Source: an uncultured Chloroflexota bacterium
GTDB taxonomy: Bacteria; Chloroflexota; Chloroflexia; Thermomicrobiales; CFX8
Direction of reading: 5' to 3'
Length of the DNA: 35,242 bases
NCBI GenBank assembly: GCA_937870985.1
Contig: CALMXF010000234.1
Coordinates: 1 to 35,242 of the forward strand
This document shows positions 24,469-32,389 of this stretch, piece after piece. The notes under the pieces were generated by a model. That model saw only the letters and a program-made list of their open reading frames with translations. It searched no databases and was not told the DNA's origin. The translations under genes and the position numbers were made by a program. The stretch's first letter is position 1; every line of letters starts with the position of its first letter.

Positions 24469-25481
24469 CGGCGCATCCGGAACACCAGGATCATTCCCAC
24501 GATGATCGCCAACATCAACGCGGAGATAATGACAAGCGCGTATGGGGAATGCTCATATGGCAACGGCACATTCATCCCGAAGATGCTTGTGATCAGCGTT
24601 AAGGGGAGGATGATCACTGAGATGACCGTTAGCGCCTTGATGACTTCGTTCAGGCGATGCGAAGCGAGCGAATCGAACGTGTCACTCAGCCCGTCCAGCA
24701 CTTCTTTCAGGTCATCGAGCGAGTCCCAGATCTTCGCCAGATGGTCGGCGACATCGCCGAAGTAGACATCGGCCTCAATATCGCTGCGAACCACGGGCAG
24801 GCCCCGATGCTCGAGCTGCGAGATTATGGCCAGTTGCGGCTTCATGATCCGTCGGAGCGCGATCAGATCGCGTCGAACTACGGAGATCTCCTGCACCGTC
24901 CGCAGACCGGAGCTATTGAAGATTGCGTCTTCGATGGTTTCGATCCGCTCGGACAAGCGATTCACGATCGGGAAGCAGTAGTCCACCAGCCGATCGATGA
25001 CGTAGTAGAGCAGATGCAATGGCGACTGGCTCATCATCGCCTCGCGGGCATCTTCAGACTTGGCTGCCTGATCGAACATCCCACCAAGCGGGCGAAGCAC
25101 GCCATCGTGCGCGGTGATCACATAGTCGCGCCCGACGAAGAAATCCACCTCCGACGCGGTGGTCACCCGCGTCTCTTTGTTATGCACGGGAAAATGCATC
25201 ACCAGAAAGGCGTAGTCATCGTCGATATCGATCTTCGGGCGCTGGGTGCGACTTATCACATCATCGAGAAGTAGCTCGTGAAACCCGAACTCGTTCCGCA
25301 GGTACTCGATCTCCTGCGGTCCCGGCTTTCGAATATCGATCCAGCGAAGTCCATCGTGAACGACGACCTGAAGGCGCGAGGCGCCCCCTGTGGCATCGGC
25401 CTTCCGGGCGCGACTGTTTCCCGGCCGAACAAGACGGCCGGCGCTGGCGATCGGCAATGGTTTACGCTTGTGCGTCGCCAA
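24459..25481 (-). CDS. corA: CorA-family magnesium/divalent-cation channel
   Basis: The 340-residue protein has a cytoplasmic domain, a long coiled helix, two C-terminal membrane segments, and between them the selectivity-filter motif GMN (IFGMNVPLPYE, near residue 304). It forms a pentameric Mg2+ or Co2+ channel in the inner membrane. The TTG start at 25481 is preceded by GGGA; the first 35 residues are basic and weakly conserved, so a later start is possible. Confidence 0.94.
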   Translation of the reverse strand: MATHKRKPLPIASAGRLVRPGNSRARKADATGGASRLQVVVHDGLRWIDIRKPGPQEIEYLRNEFGFHELLLDDVISRTQRPKIDIDDDYAFLVMHFPVHNKETRVTTASEVDFFVGRDYVITAHDGVLRPLGGMFDQAAKSEDAREAMMSQSPLHLLYYVIDRLVDYCFPIVNRLSERIETIEDAIFNSSGLRTVQEISVVRRDLIALRRIMKPQLAIISQLEHRGLPVVRSDIEADVYFGDVADHLAKIWDSLDDLKEVLDGLSDTFDSLASHRLNEVIKALTVISVIILPLTLITSIFGMNVPLPYEHSPYALVIISALMLAIIVGMILVFRMRRWI

Positions 25482-25511
25482 CTCGAGTTCCCGTCACCGC
25501 AGGTTCATCCA

Positions 25512-25532
25512 GCGCGGGCGATCCACCCGCGC
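25512..25532 (-). terminator. Second hairpin after the M24 peptidase gene
   Basis: GCGCGGG / CCCGCGC, a perfect 7-bp stem with a 7-nt loop, just downstream of the stronger hairpin at 25548-25589. Confidence 0.45.
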
Positions 25533-25547
25533 GGCGTAAGGATACGA

Positions 25548-25589
25548 AGAACGACGCCGGCCCGAGCAATCCGGGCGCGGCGCCGTTCT
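25548..25589 (-). terminator. Terminator of the PIG-L/M24 operon
   Basis: A stem of about 17 bp with one bulged base and one G-U pair on the minus strand, outer arms AGAACG/CGTTCT, loop of 7 nt. It starts about 17 nt after the M24 stop and is followed by TTCGTATCC. Confidence 0.7.
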
Positions 25590-25605
25590 CAATCGCTTCC
25601 AGGCG

Positions 25606-26802
25606 CTACGATGGGATAAGGATGACCTTACGTTGGGGCGCCGCGAGGAACTCGCAGCCATCGGCTGTCACGATGATGTCCTCCTCCTGGCTGACCACCC
25701 CATAGCCAGGCACAAGACAGCCGATCTCGAGGGTGTAGACCTCGTCCACTTCGAGCTTCCCGTATGGACGCTGGCCGTACCGCTCCCAGCGCGGCCCGAG
25801 CACCGTGCCGCCATCGTGGCAGGCACGTCCCATCTGGTGGCCAAGCGCGTATTGCCACTCTTCCAGGCCCGCTTCCGCGAAGATTCTCCGGGCGACATCA
25901 TCGACTTCCCAGCCCATGACGCCAGGTCGAACAAATGCGGCGGCATCCTGAATGCAACGGTCAACGATCGCGAAGTAGCGCTTCACATCGTCTGGCGCCT
26001 CGGTTTCGCCCGGCTTCAGGAAGTAAAAGGTCCGCTGCAGGTCCGAGCAGTACTCATCCTCTCGGACACCGAAGTCGATACTGAGAAGTTGGCCCGCGCG
26101 TGTCTCGACATCCGTCGGCCCGACGTGGCCGCGTGGCGAGTCCGGGCCGGCCGTAACGCCTGGGCAGTAGTTCCAGTCCCATGACGAGCCGATTCGGCGT
26201 TCGTCGAGTTGCCCGTGCATGTACTCGCTGATCTGACGCTCGGTCAGCCCGGGTCGTAGCCAGGCCTCCAACGCCTCCCAGATCCGCTCCGTGGTCCGGA
26301 CGGCGGTCCGAATCCGCTCTAGTTCCGCCGGTGACTTGCGAGCTCGCACCTTCGTCGGGATTTCACCCGACGACTGAACCTTCGCCCAGTGGGGAGTGTC
26401 ACGAAGCATCTCCTCGAGCAGGAGATACATCCCATGCGTGACCCCGTCGGACATATAGTTATCGATCGAGTAATTCAGAGCGATCATGTTCGGCTGGAGC
26501 TCATCAAACGCCCTGATCAGCTCGCCCGAGATCCCCTCGACATATCCGACGACGTTGTCCCAAGCGCCGGTCTGACGAATGTTCTCCACATCCCCGACCG
26601 CGACGATCGCGCGGTGGTCGCCAGTTCGCGAGATGAGAAACGCCGACTCCCAGGTAACGCTGGTGCCGACAACCAGCGGCATGCTCGGATCACCGAGAAC
26701 ATCGCTTTCGCGAGCGACGATCATCCACAGATCGACGCCCTCCTCTTCGAGCACCTCGACCGCTTGTGCCAGCTTCTCCCGAACGATCGAATTATCTGTC
26801 AT
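25606..26802 (-). CDS. M24-family metallopeptidase (Xaa-Pro aminopeptidase/creatinase-like)
   Basis: The 398-residue protein has a creatinase-type N-terminal domain (about 1-150) and a pita-bread catalytic domain with the expected metal ligands: Asp in LLSIDFGV, Asp in YCSDLQRTFY, His in LGHQMGR, Glu in YTLEIGC, and Glu in SQEEDIIV. Members are Xaa-Pro dipeptidases, aminopeptidases or creatinases; substrate is not readable. It lies 28 nt after the LmbE-like deacetylase and just before a hairpin terminator, so the two form a bicistronic unit. Confidence 0.92.
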   Translation of the reverse strand: MTDNSIVREKLAQAVEVLEEEGVDLWMIVARESDVLGDPSMPLVVGTSVTWESAFLISRTGDHRAIVAVGDVENIRQTGAWDNVVGYVEGISGELIRAFDELQPNMIALNYSIDNYMSDGVTHGMYLLLEEMLRDTPHWAKVQSSGEIPTKVRARKSPAELERIRTAVRTTERIWEALEAWLRPGLTERQISEYMHGQLDERRIGSSWDWNYCPGVTAGPDSPRGHVGPTDVETRAGQLLSIDFGVREDEYCSDLQRTFYFLKPGETEAPDDVKRYFAIVDRCIQDAAAFVRPGVMGWEVDDVARRIFAEAGLEEWQYALGHQMGRACHDGGTVLGPRWERYGQRPYGKLEVDEVYTLEIGCLVPGYGVVSQEEDIIVTADGCEFLAAPQRKVILIPS

Positions 26803-26830
26803 TGCCCTCCCCGCCCCGCTTCACGCCCCG

Positions 26831-27568
26831 CTATCGGCGCATCTTCACGACCTTGAACGCCTCCGCCATGGGAAGCTCAGCCTGCCGGCCAACGTCCTCT
26901 GCCCGTTCGCGCATCCGTTGCGCGAGTGTCTCTCCGGCGCCCACCTGACTCACGTGCGCCCGCAGCGCATGAATCTTCGCATCGAAGGTCTGGCTGATGT
27001 CGATGAACCGGTCCGGCGCCTCAGACCCATACAGCCACAACTCGACAACCTTATGCGGTTCGAGCCCATCCTGCAGGTGCTGCGGGAAATACAGCGGATC
27101 CCGGGCGGTGGGGTAAACAGAGTCCACCGCAGTGATCCCGACCGCTCGATGATCCGGGTGCAGCGCATACGGGCGAAACGGATCGTGAGTAATCAACACA
27201 TCCGGACGGTGTGTTCGAATCTGCCGGACGATCTTTTCGCGGAAGCTGATGTCCGGCGTCAGCTCTCCATCTCCGAGGCGGAGAAACACCGTCTCCGCCA
27301 CGCCGAGCCGCCTGCTGGCTTCGAGCTGTTCGCCCTCTCGGAGCGCAGCGAGCTCTGGTGACGAGATGTCTCGCCGCGCGGTGCCCTTGTCACCAGAGGT
27401 ACACAGGACAACGACGACGTGTTTGCCCTCGCCGGTGAACTTCGCGACTGATCCTGCGCACGAGAACTCGGCGTCATCAGGATGAGCGACGACAACCATG
27501 ACACGTTGGAAGTCCTCCGCGACGGGTTCTGTCTCACCCTGAGAAGCCGCAGTTACGCTACTGGACAT
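26831..27568 (-). CDS. PIG-L/LmbE-family N-acetyl-sugar deacetylase
   Basis: The 245-residue Zn-dependent protein has the signature AHPDDAE (His29, Asp31, Asp32) and the third zinc-side histidine in LHPDHR. Family members deacetylate N-acetylglucosamine conjugates, as in mycothiol or bacillithiol synthesis (MshB/BshB) and related glycolipids. The partner glycosyltransferase of those pathways is not next to it. The SD before ATG 27568 is GGAGGG at a rather long distance. First gene of the unit with M24. Confidence 0.92.
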   Translation of the reverse strand: MSSSVTAASQGETEPVAEDFQRVMVVVAHPDDAEFSCAGSVAKFTGEGKHVVVVLCTSGDKGTARRDISSPELAALREGEQLEASRRLGVAETVFLRLGDGELTPDISFREKIVRQIRTHRPDVLITHDPFRPYALHPDHRAVGITAVDSVYPTARDPLYFPQHLQDGLEPHKVVELWLYGSEAPDRFIDISQTFDAKIHALRAHVSQVGAGETLAQRMRERAEDVGRQAELPMAEAFKVVKMRR

Positions 27569-27632
27569 GGACCGTTCCCACCCTCCCGTGGTTGAGCCGA
27601 TTGACCGGGTGCCGAGCTAGACACAAGCAACC

Positions 27633-27661
27633 ACTATCCGATAGACCGTTGGGGTCGTCAA
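27633..27661 (-). promoter_or_regulatory. Promoter of the PIG-L/M24 operon
   Basis: On the minus strand TTGACG (27661-27656), a 17-nt spacer and GATAGT (27638-27633), about 65 nt upstream of the PIG-L ATG. One of the best promoter matches in the window. Confidence 0.7.
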
Positions 27662-27804
27662 GAGCCGTGAGACAGTCGGCATCGATACGCGAACCAGACA
27701 GCGCAACGGCCGGCGCGCCGCAGCAGCAGCGTACTGATCGCCGACTGCATGTCAGTTGAGATACCTGCCCGGAAGGCTCGTTATGCCGTGGTCTTCCGCT
27801 CGCG

Positions 27805-28494
27805 TCACGGTTCCTCGCGCATCGTAATGATGGCGGCCAAGACCCCGGCAATCGTCCCACCCAGCCACATGATGGCGCCGCCAAGCTGCTGGTCCGCCAG
27901 CGGCGAGCGGCCACCGAACGACGCGGCAGCGTAATGCGGATAGAAGGCGTGGCCAGAAAAGGTTAGCACCGCGGCCAGCAACCCGGACGCGAGCATGCTG
28001 ATCGTCAGATACAGCACGCGCTGCCCGTTCGCTTTCAGATACCCGAGGCTCATGTTGTCATCGACGAGTGGACGCCAGAAGAGAACGAACGCCCCGATGA
28101 AGAGCATGTGCTCGACCGCGTGAATCCTTCCATTGGACAATTGAGCGTTGTAGATCGCAGGCACATGCCAGAACCAGAGCGCGCCCGACGACAGTATGAG
28201 TGCCGGCGCTGGCCGGGCCAGCGCGTTCAGCCCACTGACAATTCGAGACGATGACCAGGCTCGAAACAGAAGCGGCCATGCGATCGCGATCAGCGGCGCC
28301 GCGACGTTCATCAAGATCATATGCTGCAGCATGTGGGAAGAGAACGAACGATCGACAGCCGTATCGACGGGCGGCGAATTCATGATCAGAACGACGGCGA
28401 TTCCGCCGATCAGAGCAATCCACTCCCGTGGCCGCGTGTCGCGGCGCGCGATACGCGCCGCGACCTGCACCTCCGGATCGGTCCTCGTCATCAT
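27805..28494 (-). CDS. ctaG: Cytochrome c oxidase assembly factor CtaG (caa3_CtaG type)
   Basis: The 229-residue membrane protein has about six or seven membrane segments and the family's histidine-rich motifs FSSHMLQHMILMNVAAP and HAVEHMLFIGAFVLFWRPL. The Bacillus CtaG is needed for caa3 oxidase formation, apparently for the copper site. ATG 28494 overlaps the stop of subunit I as ATGA; the open frame further upstream (to 28632) is inside subunit I. It is the last gene of the operon. Confidence 0.9.
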   Translation of the reverse strand: MMTRTDPEVQVAARIARRDTRPREWIALIGGIAVVLIMNSPPVDTAVDRSFSSHMLQHMILMNVAAPLIAIAWPLLFRAWSSSRIVSGLNALARPAPALILSSGALWFWHVPAIYNAQLSNGRIHAVEHMLFIGAFVLFWRPLVDDNMSLGYLKANGQRVLYLTISMLASGLLAAVLTFSGHAFYPHYAAASFGGRSPLADQQLGGAIMWLGGTIAGVLAAIITMREEP

Positions 28495-29993
28495 GGCGTT
28501 TGTCGGGTCTCCGCGGAGCTGATCGCCTGCCAGGCCCGCCCGATCCCACGAGACATGTCGGCCATCAGCCAGAGGAGGCTGATCCCGATCAGCACCACAA
28601 ATGGGACCGCGATCTCCGCGTAGATCTTCCACCCGGAGAGATAGACCGCGTAGCGACGGGGCACGCTATCCGCACCCGCGAAGAAGAACATGAGCACGAA
28701 CCCGACGCCGCCGACACCGTAGAGCCAGGCAGCGATCTTCGAGCTCGCCCATTCGTGGACGTCGCCCAGGTCGCCGATCAGATAATAGAGGTACGCCCAG
28801 ACGAAGCTGGTGACTCCGAGCAGATAGTACGTATGGAAGTGCCCCGGCACCCAGAGTGTGTTGTGCATGACGTTATTCGCCGGAATCGCAGCATCGATCA
28901 CCGCCGCTATTCCGCCGAGTACCCACCCCCAGAAGCCTGTCACGATCAAGATCGACGGCACAGACCAACGCATCCCGCTGCGATAGATATGCGACAGGCT
29001 ACCGATGATCGTGATCAGCAGCACCTCAGGCACGATCGACCAGGAGGCGACCTGTCCGAGAATCTGCAGACCGATCGGCTGCGAAAAGTCCTGGTAGAGA
29101 TGGTGGGAGATCGGAGTCATCACAAGCACAATCGTCAGGTTCCAGGCAAGCACGATGAGCTTCGACGTGTGCCCACCACGTCCGGTGAAGATCGGGATAA
29201 GCGCATACACCACCCCGACTGCGAGATAGATCGTCAAGTTGGCAACCGCATGGCCGAAGAACATCAGGAAGTTCTTTGAGTAGAGCTTATTGATAGGCGC
29301 GATCCAGCCTGCCGCATCTGCAAGCAGAGGCAACACAACAGCAGCCCCGACGAGCCCGGTGATCATCCCGACGATCGAGACCGCCATCGCAGCCAGCTCG
29401 ACCGGTTGCGGCACGCGCAGGTCAGCGGCGGCAGGGCCGCGCGAAAACAGGTATCGCCAGCCGAGTGCCGTTCCGATGCCACCGTACTTGCGCCGGAGCG
29501 TGAGGAACACATGGAGACAGTAGATAGCGAATCCGAGCCCGATGCACAACGCGCCGATGTACATCATCGCGCCCGCCCACACGTCCCAGGTTCTCCCGCT
29601 GAACGGGAGTGGGTCGAGCACCGTCCATGCGCCGGCGAAACGGCCGATCAGCACCGCATAGAGCAGGAAGGCAACGCTCAGTGAATAGACGAAGTAGGCT
29701 GCCCACAACCAGCGAACACTCAGCTTCACCGATCGGCTCAGAGCGGCGGCCATCGCGCCCATCGCGGCCTGCAACATCCCGGCAACCATCCCAGTGCCGT
29801 GAATGGTCATGATCCGATAGAACCAGTCGGGTGAGAGGACATACCATCCTGCATGGTGCAGACGCATCAGCAACCCAAGCAGACCCATGAAGAGGAATAT
29901 GACGAAACCGCTCAGCATATATATCAGGGCAACCCGGAGTACTGCTCGGTCCGTCTGGCTGTACGCCGGGGATTCAAGCGGACGTGCATTCAC
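28491..29993 (-). CDS. Heme-copper oxidoreductase subunit I lacking the active-site tyrosine (possible nitric-oxide reductase)
   Basis: The 500-residue membrane protein has about twelve helices and all six histidines of the superfamily: His65 (TIHGTG) and His387 for the low-spin heme, His385 (GHFH) for the active-site heme, and His248, His297 and His298 for the active-site metal. It resembles B-type (ba3-like) oxidases in MHNTLWVPGHFH. In those enzymes helix VI reads HPxxY; here it is His248-A-V-A-Asn252. The helix VII tyrosine of cbb3 enzymes is also not seen (TSKLIVLAW). cNOR has Glu at the +4 position. The GTG at 29993 has AAGGAG 9 nt upstream. Operon: subunit II-subunit I-ctaG. Confidence 0.92.
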   Translation of the reverse strand: MNARPLESPAYSQTDRAVLRVALIYMLSGFVIFLFMGLLGLLMRLHHAGWYVLSPDWFYRIMTIHGTGMVAGMLQAAMGAMAAALSRSVKLSVRWLWAAYFVYSLSVAFLLYAVLIGRFAGAWTVLDPLPFSGRTWDVWAGAMMYIGALCIGLGFAIYCLHVFLTLRRKYGGIGTALGWRYLFSRGPAAADLRVPQPVELAAMAVSIVGMITGLVGAAVVLPLLADAAGWIAPINKLYSKNFLMFFGHAVANLTIYLAVGVVYALIPIFTGRGGHTSKLIVLAWNLTIVLVMTPISHHLYQDFSQPIGLQILGQVASWSIVPEVLLITIIGSLSHIYRSGMRWSVPSILIVTGFWGWVLGGIAAVIDAAIPANNVMHNTLWVPGHFHTYYLLGVTSFVWAYLYYLIGDLGDVHEWASSKIAAWLYGVGGVGFVLMFFFAGADSVPRRYAVYLSGWKIYAEIAVPFVVLIGISLLWLMADMSRGIGRAWQAISSAETRQTP

Positions 29994-30025
29994 AGCGCCT
30001 GGCTCCTTCGTGTCTTCGATCGCGG

Positions 30026-30550
30026 CTAGACGATGGTGAGCACGGCGACCATGATCTGGTGCCATATGCCACAGTACTCCAGGCAGCGAACCGTGTACGT
30101 GCCGGGCTTGTCGAACTCGAAGATGAGCTTGTTCGTGTAACCCGGCATCACTTGCGCCTGCGTCAGCAACACGCCGTCCGGACTGTAGATCGCGAAGTTG
30201 TGATTGACATCAACCGTCGTGAGCTCAAACTCGATCCGGGTGTTGGCAGGGAGCTGTTTCTCACCGATATCCCAGGCCCACTGGACGGCAGAGACCTTGA
30301 CGGTCATCTCGGGCTGGCCGAGGGTTCGCCCGCGGACACTAGGGTATGGCATCCAGTACATGGAAACCGCCAGACCGACCAGCAACACCACGCCGATCGG
30401 GAAGACGAGACGTTTCCGCAGCATTGCGGTCTTCGCATTGATCGCTGGCTCCGGCGCGACCCGCCCAACGCTGAAGACGATCGCTAACCAGATGGCGGTC
30501 CAGATCGCGCCGAGAATAAGGAACAAGTACAGAAGATTCTGTTGAAGCAT
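30026..30550 (-). CDS. Heme-copper oxidoreductase subunit II with CuA centre
   Basis: The 174-residue protein has two membrane helices (about 7-28 and 49-66) and an outside cupredoxin domain. The binuclear CuA ligands are complete: His117 (DVNHNF), Cys156, Glu158, Cys160, His164 and Met167 (CLEYCGIWHQIM). It should receive electrons from cytochrome c or a blue copper protein. ATG 30550 was chosen because the first helix begins within seven residues; a GTG or ATG further up to 30598 would add a charged stretch. It lies 32 nt upstream of subunit I, with no subunit III gene visible. Confidence 0.92.
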   Translation of the reverse strand: MLQQNLLYLFLILGAIWTAIWLAIVFSVGRVAPEPAINAKTAMLRKRLVFPIGVVLLVGLAVSMYWMPYPSVRGRTLGQPEMTVKVSAVQWAWDIGEKQLPANTRIEFELTTVDVNHNFAIYSPDGVLLTQAQVMPGYTNKLIFEFDKPGTYTVRCLEYCGIWHQIMVAVLTIV

Positions 30551-30881
30551 CTCACGCTCTTCTCGTCGAAGATGGCAATCGGTGAATCCAGCAGGCATTC
30601 ACACGGTCGTCAGGGAGGCGGTCCCGATCGCGACGGGTCCGGGCGGGCTATGGCAGTCGGAAGACGGGCGGCCGGCCGACGCACGACAGTGATCTCCGCA
30701 TGCAACAGGGCCGCGTGGCCGCGGAAATCCATCTGGCCAATAGCCCCGGGAACAACCGACCCTGGCCCGGCCGGGTTACCGCACCCCATAACGCGCGGGC
30801 GCACCCAAATTCGCTCGACTGATTCGTCGCGCACTTGCGAAGCCCCCCTGCCGATCTCGTATCGCCAGAACCCCCAGAGGC

Positions 30882-30911
30882 TCTATATCGTGTCGCGAGA
30901 CTCATTGTCAG
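30882..30911 (-). promoter_or_regulatory. Possible promoter of the heme-copper operon
   Basis: On the minus strand CTGACA (30911-30906), an 18-nt spacer and TATAGA (30887-30882). If used, the leader would be about 325 nt, which is long. Confidence 0.45.
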
Positions 30912-30949
30912 TGACTTTTGTCTCCCTGTCTAGCGGACGCAAGACAAGC

Positions 30950-30962
30950 GTGACCAGGTCAC
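30950..30962. promoter_or_regulatory. Perfect palindrome, possible operator
   Basis: GTGACC-A-GGTCAC, a 6+1+6 inverted repeat about 40 bp upstream of the oxidase promoter candidate and within the divergent region. No regulator is known for it. Confidence 0.3.
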
Positions 30963-31122
30963 CACCACCGGTATCGCGCGCAACTCGGTATCCGACCGAT
31001 CGTGTTGCCGGCGGTGAACCGCTCCGGGCGCATTGGACCAGCCGTGACGGGCGGTCCTCCCTCGCGTCAGGCAGCCTCCTGGATCGGATGACGCTACGGC
31101 AGGATTCCCACGATTCGTCCGT

Positions 31123-31138
31123 TACAATTGGGCCGATG
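31123..31138 (+). promoter_or_regulatory. -10 box directly upstream of the glycosyltransferase ATG (leaderless start)
   Basis: TACAAT (31123-31128), 7 nt and ATG (31136). Transcription would begin at or next to the A of the start codon. No SD is present and no clear -35 is seen. Confidence 0.45.
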
Positions 31139-32389
31139 AAAACACGAAGCTGCACGCCGCCGCCACGATCGTTACGCATCCTGATGATCGCGCCGACGTC
31201 GTTCTTCGCGGACTACGGTTGTCACGTCCGCATCCTGGAGGAAATCACCGCCCTGCAGCGCCTGGGCCATCGCGTCCGACTGTGCACGTACCACAACGGT
31301 CGCAACCTTCCCGGGATTGATATCCGTCGATCAGTGGACGTGCCCTGGCTCAAGCGGGCCGAGGTGGGTAGCTCACGACACAAGGCCTATCTTGATCTTG
31401 CCCTGTTCGCCGAGACACTGCGTCAACTGGTGGCATTCCGCCCCGATGTTATTCATAGTCACCTCCACGAGGGTGCTCTGATCGGTGGTGTCCTTGGCCG
31501 GCTCGCGCGCCGGCCAGTGGTGTTCGACTATCAAGGGTCGCTAACTGAAGAGATGCTCGATCACGGATTCATTCGCAAGCATGGCCTGCGCGAACGCTTC
31601 TTTCGACGGATCGAACGGCGGATCGATCGGATCGCGGACTCGGTTGTCCCGAGCGGTGTCGCGGCGAGGCGCTATCTCGAATGCAGCGGACTCGATCCGT
31701 CTCGAATTCGTGACATACCCGATGCCGTTGACCTTGCTCGATTCGATCCGATGGCAGCCAGCGCTGGCGGGCGCGCGATCCGTGAGCAACTCGGAATCCC
31801 TCCCGGCGCGCGCGTTGTTGTCTACCTCGGGTTGCTCGCAGAGTACCAGGGCACCTCGTTGCTGATCGACGCCGCCGCCAGCTATCTTCCACGCCATCCC
31901 GATGTCTACTTCATCGTCGCCGGGTATCCGGGGGCGGAGATCTACGCACATCATGCGAAGGAGCGGGGCATCGCCGATCGCGTCATCTTCCCCGGGAAGA
32001 TTCTCTATGAGGACGCTCCAGCACTCCTTGCCGCGGGGGATATCGCCATTGCGCCGAAGCTCTCGACGACCGAAAGCAACGGCAAGATCTTCAACTACAT
32101 GGCGATGGAATTGCCGACCGTCGCGACGGACACGCCAACCAACCGCGCGATCCTGGGCGGGCTTGGTCACTTGTTCCAGCCGGGCGACATAGACGGGCTC
32201 ATCGCGGCACTCGATGCGGCGTTTGCCGACGGCAGCGAGGCCCGCGCCGAACTCCGCGAGCGGATCCGCGCGGAGTTCGACTGGAGCCACCGTGTCGATG
32301 ACCTTCTAGCGGTGTATCAGTCGCTCATTTCCGGCCAGCGGGCGCCGGAAGCCTGTGAGGCCGCGCCGTCGTCACCGTCTGCCCGCTAG
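31136..32389 (+). CDS. GT4-family glycosyltransferase
   Basis: The 417-residue protein has the GT-B fold of glycosyltransferase family 4. The N-terminal half has a Rossmann-like strand (RILMIAPTSFFADYGCHVRILEEI), DVIHSHLHEGAL and VVFDYQGSL. The C-terminal half has VVVYLGLLAEYQGTSLLIDA, YFIVAGYPG, VIFPGKILYEDAPALLAAGDIAIAPKLSTTESNGKIFNYMAMELPTVATDTPTNRAI, the last containing the donor-binding E/N-K region. The sugar and acceptor are unknown; ligase and prenyltransferase genes in the window fit polysaccharide work. The open frame runs back to 30542 but is not protein-like before ATG 31136. The stop interlocks with hisS. Confidence 0.9.
   Translation: MKTRSCTPPPRSLRILMIAPTSFFADYGCHVRILEEITALQRLGHRVRLCTYHNGRNLPGIDIRRSVDVPWLKRAEVGSSRHKAYLDLALFAETLRQLVAFRPDVIHSHLHEGALIGGVLGRLARRPVVFDYQGSLTEEMLDHGFIRKHGLRERFFRRIERRIDRIADSVVPSGVAARRYLECSGLDPSRIRDIPDAVDLARFDPMAASAGGRAIREQLGIPPGARVVVYLGLLAEYQGTSLLIDAAASYLPRHPDVYFIVAGYPGAEIYAHHAKERGIADRVIFPGKILYEDAPALLAAGDIAIAPKLSTTESNGKIFNYMAMELPTVATDTPTNRAILGGLGHLFQPGDIDGLIAALDAAFADGSEARAELRERIRAEFDWSHRVDDLLAVYQSLISGQRAPEACEAAPSSPSAR

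Larger units (their letters stand above)
30551..31135. other. 585-bp divergent intergenic region between the oxidase operon and the glycosyltransferase gene
   Basis: No convincing gene. On the minus strand it holds a promoter-like pair (30882-30911), and a 74-codon frame from GTG 30834 to 30610 preceded by a G-run 8 nt away, of unknown reality. On the plus side it holds the palindrome at 30950-30962 and the -10-like box before the glycosyltransferase. Confidence 0.6.

Noticed and set aside
28491-29993. Straightforward cbb3-type oxidase
   Set aside because: The partner has a CuA centre rather than FixO/FixP heme proteins, and the helix VII tyrosine of cbb3 is not seen.
30542-31135. Extending the GT4 glycosyltransferase by 198 residues to 30542
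   Set aside because: The added stretch is Arg/Ser-rich, matches nothing in the family, and crosses the divergent promoter region; the family's first strand begins just after ATG 31136.
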